A stretch of DNA of 64,000 bases from Cunninghamella blakesleeana (Eukaryota > Mucoromycota > Mucoromycetes > Mucorales > Cunninghamellaceae), in contig JAFCIZ010000005.1 in the NCBI GenBank assembly GCA_017871115.1, positions 2,836,501 to 2,900,500 of the forward strand, given 5' to 3'. The position numbers were made by a program, and so were the translations under genes. Positions 1 to 11,942 of this stretch are shown here, piece by piece. The notes under the pieces were generated by a model. That model was given only the letters and a program-made list of their open reading frames with translations. It searched no databases and was not told where the DNA came from. Numbering within the stretch: position 1 is the stretch's first letter; the number at the start of each line of letters is the position of its first letter.

Positions 1-649
1 TTTATATTGACCTCGAACTTTTTTGTCAGGAACTGCAAGCCATAATTGTTTAGGAGCATAGATCTTTTCATAACCTCCTAAATCATCTGGAAAAGAACCA
101 TTAATTTCACATTTCCACATCTATGTTTAAAAAAGAAAAAAAGGTTAGTTAAAAAAAATATAGATATAAATATAATTAGTATAGTATAATATTTTACCAC
201 AGCAGCATCAGGGAATCCTTCACCATTAGTAGATTTATCCCCAAAATCCTATTTCATTTTTAAAAAATAAAAAAAATAGTTAATGAAACAGCTTCTTTTT
301 TTAAACATCCGAAATTAAAAAAAAAAAAAAAAAGATTTACCCAGCGAGTAGAAACACATTTTTCAAGGTCTGCTTCATTTTTAATATGAAGAGAGAAAAG
401 TTTAGTATTTTTATGTTGACGAAGTTCCCATTTAGTAGAATCCTTAGTAAGGGTAAGTATATTGTTAGGTTGAATCATATTTAAAATCTTTTGGTTTACA
501 CCAGAAGCAAATTCATAATCACCTTCTGGTAATTTGACGCCAGCTGTATACAAAGCTGTACCATCTTTTTTACCAGTGCGACTAACACCTTGAGCTTGGA
601 TGCTAGAAACTAATAATCCGATAGAAACAATGAATGTAGAAAGACGCAT
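1..649 (-). CDS. Small secreted protein, 3' end beyond the window
   Basis: I see three exons: 649-341, 248-198 and 120-1. They are joined by introns 340-249 and 197-121 with GTAAAT/GTAAAA donors and TAG acceptors, and all phases fit. The gene runs off the left edge. The N-terminus starts MRLSTFIVSIGLLVSS, a clear signal peptide with likely cleavage after AQ. The mature part begins with a short Lys/Gly stretch, then VKLPEGDYEF, which resembles the start of the other small secreted proteins here (for example LEPGKYRLLL at 19.8 kb). The last exon has a W-L-A-V-P patch typical of beta-trefoil strands. The function is unknown. A beta-trefoil lectin or inhibitor fold is an inference only. Confidence 0.7.
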
Positions 650-2203
650 TTTATATATAAGTTAAATATATATGTAAATATTTAAAAACGAATGGAATGG
701 GAAATATCGATATTAAAAAAAGAAAAAAAAAAGTATAGAAAAGAAAAGAAAAAAAGAAAAATTAAAAAACAAATTAAATAAAATATAATAAAAAAAAAGT
801 TCAGTTTAGAACCTTCCTCCTAATCATTTACTTTTCTACCTTTTTTCCCTTAATTTTTTAAACAATGTGATGAATAGACTAAATGAGTTTAGCGATATTC
901 AACACTTCACCGGAAATTCAAAAGTTTATCTATTTATGTTGTACCACCTACTAATGATAAAATGCCTTTTTTTTATTTTTCAAGATTGACTTTTTTAATT
1001 AAACATAAAATTAAAAAAAAAGTAGTATATAATGATGTAACAAATTTTTTTACTATATATTATATGGAATATGTTGAGCTATTATAAACCAAAAAAAAAA
1101 AAAGGTATGTACTAGTTTTATGTGTGAGTACAAATTAAAAAGGAATAATAAAAAAATAAAAAAAATATGTCCATAGTTTATTTTTTTGCTATAAACACTT
1201 TACGTTAAGATTTTATGATAGAATATACTTATCTAAAGCACATAGCTTTAAACTAATCCGTTTATACGAATATGCGTTAATTATATGTACCTTGTATAAA
1301 AAATGAACTCTATTTTTTCAAATCTTTTAAAAAATAACATTTTTCTTTCTCTTCTTTGATCATTTTCTATTAGATAATATACAAAAGAAAATTACACCAT
1401 TTGATTATCCACAATGAAGGATATTTTGCCATGATTTTAAAATTGATGGTTTTGCAATAAAAATATATAAAAAAAGAAGGTTTGTAAAGCAAGCCATGAG
1501 TCACTTTTTTTGAAGTTTTTAAAAATCTGGCAGATCCTATTCATGTTTTTTTGGCTCTAAATTCTTTAAACTTTAATTTTTAACAATATAAAAACAAGTA
1601 AATTCAAAATATAATACATTAATATACATACCAAATATATAACATAAAAATACAATCATCTTTTGTAAAATTTTTAAATAATTGATTCTTTTCAACTTTT
1701 TTTAAAAAATTATATAAAAATTAATTCATTATGTCAATTTTAATGAATAAAGTAAGATATGAATTAAAGTATAAGATTATCTGCTATTGCTATTTATGAA
1801 AGTATAAAAGTAATTTTTTTTTGAAAATATGAATAGTACATGTACATTTTTAATACATTTCTTTATATACACTTTTGAATCTGACAGAACTAGCGTTCAA
1901 TTGTCCTAAACAAGGTTCATTTTTTATACCCTTCTCTAAATAGCATATTTTATTAAAATTTTTAATACCTTTATTCCTAATTTTTACAGTTCAAAATAAT
2001 TAGCTTATTCATATATACATATATAAATTTTATAGAACATATTTATATTTCTAAAGTTGTCACGTATAAAAGTTAATGGTAAAATGTATTTGTAGAGTAA
2101 AAAACGAATAGGCAATAAAAATAAATTTCTTTTATTATTAAAATAAAATAAAATAAATATTAGTAATAAAAATAATAAAAACCCACACACATATCGATCT
2201 CAT
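650..2203. other. AT-rich intergenic region
   Basis: No credible gene. The only ORF of note, a 61-codon minus-strand frame ending just before the next gene, is low-complexity Phe/Leu/Ile and looks like noise. It probably holds the promoter of the partial gene at the left edge and the 3' end of the secreted gene at 2204. Confidence 0.6.
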
Positions 2204-2722
2204 TTATTGGTTAATTGGGCCACACTGTTGATCTTCAACAAATCTTTCTAGTCTAAACTGTTGATTCTTATCGAAAATATTTAAATCTGCTATAACAAGA
2301 GAAGTACCAGTAGTCTCAGAACCATTATCAAGAGTGATACCATAAGGTTTTCCAGGAACTCTTAATACTCCATTATAATATTCCCAAGTTTGAGGAGTAC
2401 TTGATTGAACCACAGGTGTACCTTTGGTAATATCTTGACCAGGGTCGACTTTGGTAGCAAGATAAAGATTGGTTCCTTGGTTTTGGATATAAGTTTCATG
2501 TGTCCACATCCATAATTCGTAAACCTTATTTGGATCATTTACATTCTTTTCTGGTTCGATAAAAATTGATCCACCATCAGTTGGTTCATTAGTACTCACA
2601 CTGGCTACTATTTCTGTATGAGCATGTTCAATAAAGAACGGACTATCTGGGTAAGGTAAACTTTGAGTTTTTACACCAATAAAGCCAACAAAGGAAACAA
2701 GTAAGAAGGAAGACAATCTCAT
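2204..2722 (-). CDS. Secreted beta-trefoil-like protein (172 aa)
   Basis: Single exon, ATG at 2722. The signal peptide MRLSSFLLVSFVGFIGVKTQ is nearly the same at its start as that of the gene at the left edge (MRLST), suggesting related paralogues. The mature protein has repeated blocks that look like ricin-B-type beta-trefoil strands: NLYLATKV, PQTWEYYNGVLRV near residue 110, and the C-terminal NQQFRLERF, a QxW-like motif. It carries only one Cys near the C-terminus. A carbohydrate-binding or protease-inhibitor role would fit this fold, but no binding residues can be assigned. Confidence is high that it is a gene and low for the fold. Confidence 0.75.
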   Translation of the reverse strand: MRLSSFLLVSFVGFIGVKTQSLPYPDSPFFIEHAHTEIVASVSTNEPTDGGSIFIEPEKNVNDPNKVYELWMWTHETYIQNQGTNLYLATKVDPGQDITKGTPVVQSSTPQTWEYYNGVLRVPGKPYGITLDNGSETTGTSLVIADLNIFDKNQQFRLERFVEDQQCGPINQ

Positions 2723-3606
<884 letters not shown>

Positions 3607-5844
3607 TCAAGTCATGCCTCCAGGTTTGCCGTATATTATATGGGATTCAGATAGTTTAATTTTCTCAGTTACCATTTTGAAGGGGTAGAAAGCCTTATTA
3701 ATAACCTTTTTTAAAGGTATTGGTAAATTTTCACTTTGGCTCTCTACCATGGTAGTTGATTCTATTCCATCATATGGTTTTACATTGCATTTTCGTAACC
3801 TGTTAAAGTTTCTTGGGATGTTATATCAGTGAACTCGTTTTTACGAAAATCTTCAAATATGAATGTATTTTTTTCTTTATGTTTTTTATATCGAATATAA
3901 TAAATAAAAGCAATAACGGCAACCTAAATAAAATAATAAATTAGAAAGAATTATATATGCATATATTATCATTATTATTGATCATTTATATAATTATTGG
4001 TCTTAATCCTTTTATGATAACGACAGCAGGAACGCAAACGACAATAGGTATTAATTTTTCAGAAGAGGGATTATTACTAGATAATGTAGTAGCGGAAGGG
4101 TTAGTTGTTATCCAATATGGACGGTAGGAATCATTGACATTCAATATATTTATGTTTTTAGCTGGTGTAGTTGTATCGATAAATCCAAACAACAATAACA
4201 AATAACTCGGTGGATGGAAGATGGGTAACAAATATATATGTACGTAATTTTGTATGTATTAATAGATTACTATAATGGAAAAGTTTAATCGAGAAATAAC
4301 TGTTATATATATTACCGAAATGACCAAATCTACTAATAGAAACTGTAGGTGAAGAGATAGAAACATATTGAAAAGAGTTACTTACAATGTTATATACATA
4401 ATAAGTATCCTGTAATGTATGTACTTAGAGTAAAAATATAAAAATAAATGAATAGCCATACGTCTTAATTATTTTTTAGAAATAGAATACCTTCATCGCC
4501 ATCAATAAAAACACCACCATACAGGAGTAATAAATTAGAATTAGGACCTAAATACATATGAAATAATATATAAAAGAGTTACTAGCACTGAATTATAATG
4601 ATTAATATTACGATAGAAAAAAATACTTTGTGCAATAGAATGGCTAACTCTTTTGGTAGAAATATCATCAGTAGCGTTAAAACGGATTCATTGTAAAGCT
4701 TTAGTATTATATTTTCTTAGCATTTGAAAGTCTACATAACAAAAATTAAGGTCATTTTCCAATTTAAAGATACCTCCCATCAAGTAGATAATGCCATTGG
4801 CTGTTAATGTGACTGCATGGCCTGTTCTAATTACTCCATTTGATACTATCTGATGGGTTCATAAGTTCTATAATAATATTAATAATACATGTTGCTATGC
4901 ATTAGTATTATAAATGAATTTATTATTATATTTATTTAATAATACTTACTTTTCTATAATCATATATATTGACTACATCTGATAGATTGGCTTGTGAATT
5001 ATTACTATTTTGTTAAATATAAATATATTAGTCAGTATAAAAGGCTTTGTTTATACTAGTATTTAATGTTACGTCGACTTTCATAGTTCCGCCCTAGATC
5101 TAAGTTGTGTCATTACCTAAATTAACTACTGTTGCTCCGAAACTAAATAATTATAATAATAAAAATCATATAGCTTTAAAAAATATAAATACACTAAAAA
5201 ACTAATGCATCCGTTAAATAATTTTTTTTTACGTATAGCTATTTCCATTTGGCAATGGTAAGTTTTTCCAACTATTTTTTTGTGGATTATAATTTAAGAA
5301 AGGTTTATTTAAATTAGTAAGAGCATCATTCACTTGGCCACCATATAATATATACTTTCATCCTCATAAATTGGTACAGCAGCAGCATAACCAATGCTTT
5401 CTAGAGGTGTATTTCCGATACTCGATAATTTTTTTTGCCATTGTATTTTTGTTGTATCAAAATTAGTAAAATTATTAATCTGTGATAAATCTAAAACTAT
5501 ATTTTCATTGACAGGGTCTTTATAACGCTCTTCATAATATTTATTATTATATTTATTATTATATTTATTATTATATTTATTATTATATTTATTATTATAT
5601 TTATTATTATATTTATTATTAATAGCAGTGTTTGAATTAAATTTATATAGTTGATTTTATTAAAAAACAGTTTGAAAAAAGAAAGGGAGGATTAATTTAT
5701 ATATGTAGACGCTTTTTATCATTAATATTCTTATACTATATTACCAGGGTATATTCTTGACCCTACATTATTCAATTGACAGATGGCTTTATATAGGCAT
5801 ATAAATAATAACAATAGCAATGTATACCTAAATAAGGCATACAT
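3607..5844 (-). pseudogene. Decayed paralogue of the kelch membrane protein
   Basis: Block by block this region matches the intact kelch gene at 10007-11942. It has the signal peptide (ATG at 5844, MYALFRYTLLLLLLF), the block NKPFLNYNPQKNSWKNLPLP, the GND motif with GG, and TYYVYNI followed by RFGHFG. Next come an INILNVNDSYRPYW block, a membrane span and a basic tail. It is broken. Four Trp codons of the intact copy are stops here: TGA at 4690-4688 and 4861-4859, TAG at 5096-5094 and 5102-5100. There is a frameshift near 5345. The 3' splice site before the last ectodomain exon has no AG, and the tail changes frame near 3800. An (NNKY)n repeat from a 12-bp microsatellite (about 5534-5622) is inserted near the N-terminus. 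Clearly dead. Confidence 0.85.
5534..5622. repeat. 12-bp tandem repeat in the kelch pseudogene
   Basis: About seven copies of TATTTATTATTA. Read on the minus strand in the old kelch frame they would encode Asn-Asn-Lys-Tyr repeats, so the expansion preserved the frame. Confidence 0.8.
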
Positions 5845-6162
5845 TGTATACATCAAAAGTATAAAAAAAAGAAATAATTTTTTTTAAAAAAAATAGAAAT
5901 TTATATAATATTTATGTAATACAAAAGAGCATATCACAAAAAACTAGTGTTTCTGGGTATGGGTTCATTGTGCTACAAATTAATTAAACTTCTCAGTTCC
6001 TCTATAACTTTTTATTTCTATATTCTTCCCCTTTTATTTAATTTATTTTTCTTCTTTATTTCACTTTTTTATTTTATATACTTATCCTACTTTATTATTT
6101 AATACATATATATTTAATTAATGTACTTTGAAACACGACAAGGTATAATAGATAAATGGGCT
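5845..6162. other. Divergent spacer between two membrane-protein genes
   Basis: About 320 bp separate the start of the kelch pseudogene (minus) from the next gene (plus). The stretch before 6121 is pyrimidine-rich. No specific motif is recognised. Confidence 0.5.
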
Positions 6163-7369
6163 ATGATTATGTTTATTATAATTTTGATATGTGAATTGAA
6201 AACTTTTACCGTTTATATTGCTTTTTTTACTTCATATTTTATATTAGATCCAGGTTCTGTCTGTGCAAGTAAAGGTAATCAGGCTTCAATTTGTGCACCT
6301 ACTAACACAGATACTTGGGTAAATGGATCAACGCATAATTTTGTCTGGAATTACAAGTAAGGAAATATTTATTATTATTATTTTTACCATATATTCTTTC
6401 ATTTATATGTACATATATTGATACTTGTATTTATTCTCTTTTTTTATTTATTTTTTCTTCTTAATAGCTATCCTTTTTTTACCGCTTCGGTAAGCTATTT
6501 ATTTTTATTATATTATATATATTTGTATATAAAAGCATTACAGTAAATTTTAAATATATTATTATTATTATTATTAATACTATTTTTTTAGAATAGTATT
6601 GATATATATTTGTATTACAAATCTAATTTTCAGTATATGTTAATTAAAACTTGGCCAAAATTACCTAGATTAAATGGAGTAATGTCGGTAACAGTGGATG
6701 ATTCTTGGTTTTCAACGACTGCCTATAATAATAATGTCACCTGGACTCTCTCTTTTTATATCTTACCTACTGGTATGGATTCAACGTCTGAACTTCAAAA
6801 TGTTGCCAGCCAATTCCCAAAGCCAATAGATTTTAATGTCGTTCGTAAGTTTAATAATAAATTTTTTTTAAAATATAACTTGTATATATATCTTATATAT
6901 ATATATATTAATTTTAGAACTTCCTTCATCCAGCCTTCCACCATCTGATAATAATAATATTAATAACAATAATAACAATAATGGAACGAACAGTACAGTA
7001 GGATCTAGTAGTGGAGGTTCAACCACTATTGTAATAAATCCATTTTTTATCACCTTTACAGTATTTGCCATTTGTGTTGTTATTTGTGTCTTTTTATGCA
7101 CAATAAATCGTATAAGGAAAAAAAAACAGCAGTTTGTATTAGATCACGAGGATCCGCGTAAAAATGTTGAATTTCAAGATAACACAGTTTACAATCATTG
7201 TTCACACCTTGGTAGTAGTGTCGCTATTGCTACAAGCGAAGTGGGTGCTACGAAACCTTTTTCCAATGAACCATCCAAAACACAATCCTGTAAACCTTTT
7301 GTCAATCAGAACAACGATGTGGAATTAGCCTCCGTTAAGCCATTCGATAATGGACTGAAAAAGAAATAA
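6163..7369 (+). CDS. Single-span membrane protein with Ig-like fungal ectodomain and KPF tail
   Basis: Four exons: 6163-6356, 6468-6489, 6592-6844 and 6918-7369, all phases consistent, giving about 306 aa. The start at 6163 opens directly on a hydrophobic stretch; ATG 6121 is in frame and would add 14 residues. The ectodomain contains NFVWNYKYPFFTAS, DSWFSTTAYNNNVTWTLSFYILP and several Cys. This resembles fungal DUF7137/Kre9-type Ig-like wall proteins (inference). An Asn/Ser/Gly-rich stalk precedes a span at about residues 195-220, then a KKKQQ stop-transfer signal. The tail carries FVLDHEDPRK and three KPF motifs, almost the same as in the kelch protein at 10 kb. Probably a plasma-membrane or wall-sensing protein; function unknown. 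A 57-bp stretch at 6190-6246 could be a further intron. Confidence 0.75.
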
Positions 7370-7586
7370 AAACTTCGTAATAGCATTTTTGCATTTTATT
7401 TTATTTTAGAAAAAAGTAATTTATTACATATATATATATATATATATAGAAATGAAATACCTTTTTAAAACATATATATTTTTTAATATTCTTTATTTTA
7501 AAGTTTTTTAATAATAAAAAGAACAAGCTTTAAAATTTATTTTACTATAGAATATGTGCTATTTAATTCACATTTAACATTTTCTT

Positions 7587-7943
7587 TTAATTTTTTTTAG
7601 ACTTGATTTCAAAATAGTTACTAAAAGGTTGATATCTAGTATCGTCAGTAATGACTAAGAAATATCTTTCGGCAGGTGTGTTCTTAGGTACTTTCCAAAC
7701 AAAACTATTAGGAAAAGGTTTTTCAAAGTGAGCAATATCTTTATATGGGTGCCAGTGATGAGCCTTGCCTCCTCGACCTAATGTAAGTGTTATACTTTCA
7801 TTCTTACTCGAGTAACCCTTCCATGCAAAACGGATCTTATCACCATGATGGTAAACTGCATTTTCTTTAGGACTTGTGAATATGGTACTGGCACCAAAGG
7901 CCAATTGGCAGAATATAAGAAGAACTAGGACTAATTTATACAT
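7587..7943 (-). CDS. Secreted Kre9/Knh1-like cell-wall domain protein (118 aa)
   Basis: Single exon, ATG at 7943. A signal peptide of about 17 residues (MYKLVLVLLIFCQLAFG) is followed by one domain with the layout of the yeast cell-wall synthesis protein Kre9/Knh1 N-terminal family. It starts with IFTSPKENAVYHHGDKIRFAW, has SITLTLGRG in the middle, then FVWKVPKNTP and YFLVITDDTRYQPFSNYFEI at the end. There is no GPI signal and no Ser/Thr-rich tail, so it is a free one-domain secreted protein. In this family such domains sit in wall beta-glucan assembly proteins. Here the job is unknown. Confidence 0.8.
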   Translation of the reverse strand: MYKLVLVLLIFCQLAFGASTIFTSPKENAVYHHGDKIRFAWKGYSSKNESITLTLGRGGKAHHWHPYKDIAHFEKPFPNSFVWKVPKNTPAERYFLVITDDTRYQPFSNYFEIKSKKN

Positions 7944-9157
7944 TTTTTTTCTTGAGACTGATTAAATGATAAAGGTAAAGAAAAAAGAAAAAAGAAAAAG
8001 AAAAAATAATTTACAACTCCAAATATTAAAAAAAAATGTTAAAAATGGTTACACAAAAATGTGCTTTAGCCTCAAAATTTGATTTATGTGCGCAAATAGT
8101 AAAAAAAAATATAAATAGATAATTAAAATATATGTTTACTATATATAGTAAAATAAAGTAGTTAAATATATATCTATATAATAAAAATTAAGTAGAACTA
8201 ATTTTTAGACGATGAATATCATATGATGGTGTGTATGTGTAAAGTTTTTTATACTTGGTATAAAATAAAAGATACATAATTAGTTAAAAATATTCAAGAT
8301 TTATTTCTATTCTTGAAACTGACTTAATAATTCCCAATGCTTACATACGTAATTCAGTTTACAAAATCAAGTATGCATTGTTTCTTTTTTTTTAAAAAAA
8401 AAAATAGGCATAACTCGCCATAGCACACGATACAGTAGTAATAATGTTATATACACAGATATTGACCAACACTTTTCAAACAGAGTTCTCTTACAATTTT
8501 TTTTATAAATTGTCGTCATTTCTAGTGAACCAGTTAAAGTTTTATAATTTTATTTAAATATTAAAAATATCAAGTTATTTTTTAAATTTTTTTTGTAGAT
8601 CTACATTTACGTAACAACAACAATAAACAAATATGCGATAGAGATATAAATACTATCAAACCAATAAGGAGATAAATTAAACGACAAAAAAATTTAACAG
8701 AAAGATAAATATATTATCATTTGATAGTGTAGCAAGTATAAAAGAGGTTTGCAAAAGCATTAGAAAGAATGTATTTATATGTGTTCACTACATTAATCAT
8801 TAAATATATTAACCAATAAAATATTTTTTCATTAAAATTGGTTAAAATGCAGTAGGCTTGGGGAATTGATCCTAGCATTAAGTTGTTATGAAAGGGAAGG
8901 GGGCCTTTTTCGAAAAACCCCGAATAAACATTCTCTCGAGACTTAGTTATGATTGTTTTTATGTAATATTAAAAAAAGTTTGCAACGAAATTTTTTCAAT
9001 AAGCCAGTTCTAATATTTTAAAATAAAATGAAAGGCACATTTAAATTTTTTATTTTGTAGAATAAAAAAAGAAATCAAGAAATAATATATATAAAATAGA
9101 TAAATAAAATAGATAAATAAAAAATTATACTATCTTTAAATGGTATAAAAATAAAAG
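7944..9157. other. AT-rich intergenic region
   Basis: No gene found. It contains a T8/A10 junction near 8389 and a short GC-flanked palindrome centred at about 8911-8912 (TTTTTCGAAAAA between G and C runs). Confidence 0.55.
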
Positions 9158-9604
9158 TTAGGCAACTTTAGCAAAAGTGAATACTTGATGTGGGTCATTA
9201 GCTTTTTTTGCTGTAAGTTTCACCTTTCCTTTTTCCTTCACAGCGGCTCCAGGAACGACAGTCCATACTTTTTTACTTTTTGGGTCGACAATATGTTCAC
9301 CATTACCATTGGCTGCAGCAACGACCTGGAATGAATAAGGATCAGCCTTATAGACAACGTTGTCATAATTATCAACGGTAGCGTATTTCTTTTTATTATA
9401 ACTTTTAAAAGTAGCTAATCCATCGTTTAGTTTGATATCCCAATCTTGAGAGGAATAAGTAGTATTGTTTGGATCAGCTATAATAAATGAACATTTTTCA
9501 CCAGGAAGAATGAAATATTCTCCACTACTAATGGCTGTACCTATTTGAGCATTAACGTAGGCGAGAGCAAGAAAGAAAGCTAGGATGATTTCTTTTAAGT
9601 ACAT
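9158..9604 (-). CDS. Secreted beta-trefoil-like protein (148 aa)
   Basis: I start at ATG 9604 (MYLKEIILAFFLALAYVNAQ), because that gives a clean signal peptide; the in-frame extension upstream is only Phe/Leu-rich leader. The mature protein has the rhythm of fungal beta-trefoil inhibitors and lectins: SGEYFILPG, then SFIIADPNN, YATVDNYDNVVYK, KVWTVVPG and a final HQVFTFAKVA. It matches the C-terminal NQRFTLEK and NQQFRLER of the proteins at 19.8 and 2.2 kb. One Cys only. Function unknown. Confidence 0.75.
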   Translation of the reverse strand: MYLKEIILAFFLALAYVNAQIGTAISSGEYFILPGEKCSFIIADPNNTTYSSQDWDIKLNDGLATFKSYNKKKYATVDNYDNVVYKADPYSFQVVAAANGNGEHIVDPKSKKVWTVVPGAAVKEKGKVKLTAKKANDPHQVFTFAKVA

Positions 9605-10006
9605 TTTTTTAAAAAAGTAAAATAAAGAAAAAAAAAATAAAAAAAAAAGTGAAAGCAAAAAGAATTATATTTATACCTTTAAGGTCGTATCTTAAAGATC
9701 TATTTTTTTTTTTTTTTTTTTTGACGAAAAAATAATACCAATGTTGAGAATTCAAGAAAAATGTTTAAAGAACGTACATAGTTTAAAAGAATTCTAAACA
9801 AGTATTTATAAGTTGAAAAATGAAATATGTAATGCAAACTTTTTTTTAAAAAAAAAAAATAGAAAAAGAAAATAGAAATTATACGTTAAAAAAGTAAATC
9901 AAAAAGGGTATTTTTATTTCTGTATACTCGTTAATAATATATATAGTTAATTAATAATTTAAATTATTTTTAAAAAATAAAATACAAAGAGGTCATTAGT
10001 AAGTTC
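9605..10006. other. Intergenic spacer
   Basis: No gene. Contains a T run at about 9703-9722 and a T8/A12 junction near 9840-9860. Confidence 0.5.
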
Positions 10007-11048
10007 TTATTTCTTTTCCAATTCGTTATCGAATGGTTTAACATAGACCACTTTATGATCATCGGTCTGATTTTCAAAAGGTTTACAGAATTGATCTTTG
10101 GCTGATTCATCCAAAAATGGTTTCGTAGCTCCCACATCAAAAGTCGTAGCAGTAGTTTGACTATGATTATTTTCACTTTTATCAGCGGCAATACCACCAT
10201 CTAAATTAGGATGTTGATTACTAAATACCGTATCATCTTGAAGGTCAAAAGTTTTACGAGGATCTTCTTGTTCTAATACAAATTGCTTTCTTTTTTTATT
10301 TTTACGATATCTTATGAAAAAGAAGGCACCAACAATACCACCAATTACAACCACCACAACAACAATGACAGTTGGGATTAATTTATCTGTACTTAAACCA
10401 CCACTAGATCCTGTTGAACCATTTGATCCACCATCACCATTATTATCAGATGGTGGAGGGTTGGTAGGTGCTGAAACCCATACTGGGTTGTATGGATCTG
10501 CTACATTTAACACACTCAATTGATCGGCAGGAGAACTTGTATCACTATATCCAAAAGCTAAAAGTAATTTATCTTGACTATAGATTGTGGCTATTTAGAA
10601 TAACAAATAAAAATATTAATATATTAATATATTAATATATATATATATATATATCTCAATTTTATTTTATTTTACCAAAATGACCAAATCGATTATTATT
10701 ACCACCAGTTGCTGGTAATTCCACATTTGTAAAATTATTTTGAGCAATATTATAAACATAATATATATCCGACAGAGTGCTTGCACCATTTGAAACCGAA
10801 TATCTTCCACCATATAATAATAAAGATTTTTGATCATGAGTTTCAACAACTGTATGACTTACTCGGTAGGAAGGTTTATCACCTAAAGCTTGTATTATTC
10901 CCCATCCAAGAGAGGTTGTATTATAAGTAAAAATGGAATTACCTTCTACATAATTAAATGTTGTTGAATCGGGTGAACGAAAAGTACCTCCTATTAACTA
11001 TTTTTGAACAAAAAAGAGTAAATTAGCAATAGCAAAATAATACTAAGC

Positions 11049-11080
<32 letters not shown>

Positions 11081-11942
11081 AACATTACATATATCATTCC
11101 ATTGCTTATTAAAGTAGCACTAAAATCTGTTCTTACAGAACCTGAAAAAAATCCTTGATTAATCCATTTATTTGTTTTATAATCAAAAATGTTGACTACA
11201 TTTGATACTTCGACCCCTCTTGAATTATTAAAAGATCCACCCCAAGTCCAAATTTGATCGTTGCCAATATTCACAATTTTAGTCTGAGCTCTAAATAGTT
11301 TAAATTAAAGATTAATATTTGACCCGAAAAAAAAAAATATTTAATATTTTTTTCTACTTTTCTTTTTCTTTTTCTTTACGTATAATTATTTCCATTGGGT
11401 AAAGGTAATTCTTTAAAAGAATTTGTTTGTGGATTATAATTTAAGAAAGGGTGTTTTAAATTTGGACCTGCTTGTTCAGGACTACCACCCCAAATAACCA
11501 TACTTTGATCAGATAAGATGGTAGCACCTGTAGCACCGCTTAAAGGCTCTAATAAATCGGTACCTTGATAGTTAGTCACTGTATGCCATTGCACTAATGT
11601 TTTATTAAATGATGTAAAGTTGCCAAAAAGTGCTAAATCTATAGATACAAGTTCTGATACAGAATCAGTATATGTTCCTCCTTGTTGTTGAATGGTATAT
11701 TTTGTGTATCCTCCGTAACAAAAGATTTTTTTTTCTACCAGTGTACAAGCTGTTGATTAAAAAATAAAATAAAATAAAATAGAATAGAATAGAATATATA
11801 TATATGAATTAGTCTTCATTAATTATTAATTGGCTCCCTTTATATATGTACCTGGAGAAAGTCTATTTTTTATATTGCTATTTTGACCGACAACCTGATA
11901 TAATGATATCAGTAATAATAATAGTATTGACAACTTGTACAT
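10007..11942 (-). CDS. Secreted-type kelch beta-propeller with one membrane span (522 aa)
   Basis: Five exons: 11942-11852, 11749-11380, 11290-11089, 10997-10676 and 10590-10007. Every junction is GT-AG and in phase. The signal peptide is MYKLSILLLLISLYQVVGQ. Kelch repeats are marked by double glycines: IFCYGGYT, MVIWGGSP, IWTWGGSF, YVLIGGTF, LLYGGRY and LLAFGYSD. Each is followed by an Asn/Tyr-x-Tyr strand such as FLNYNPQTN, VNIFDYKTNKW and YYVYNI. A Gly/Ser/Asn stalk leads to a Val-rich span (about residues 400-421), a KNKKRK stop and a 100-residue acidic tail. The tail carries FVLEQEDPRK and three KPF motifs, as in the protein at 6.2-7.4 kb. Likely a cell-surface receptor or adhesion protein; the ligand is unknown. 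Confidence 0.88.

Noticed and set aside
4688..5102. UGA/UAG read as Trp (altered genetic code)
   Set aside because: All intact genes in the window use TGG for Trp and end at normal stops; the stops occur only in dead genes.
3607..5844. A second functional kelch receptor gene
   Set aside because: Four in-frame stops, a frameshift and a missing splice acceptor relative to the intact paralogue.
8893..8922. Hairpin with G and C runs around TTTTTCGAAAAA
   Set aside because: Short, with a two-base mismatch and hardly any loop; no gene context to give it a role.
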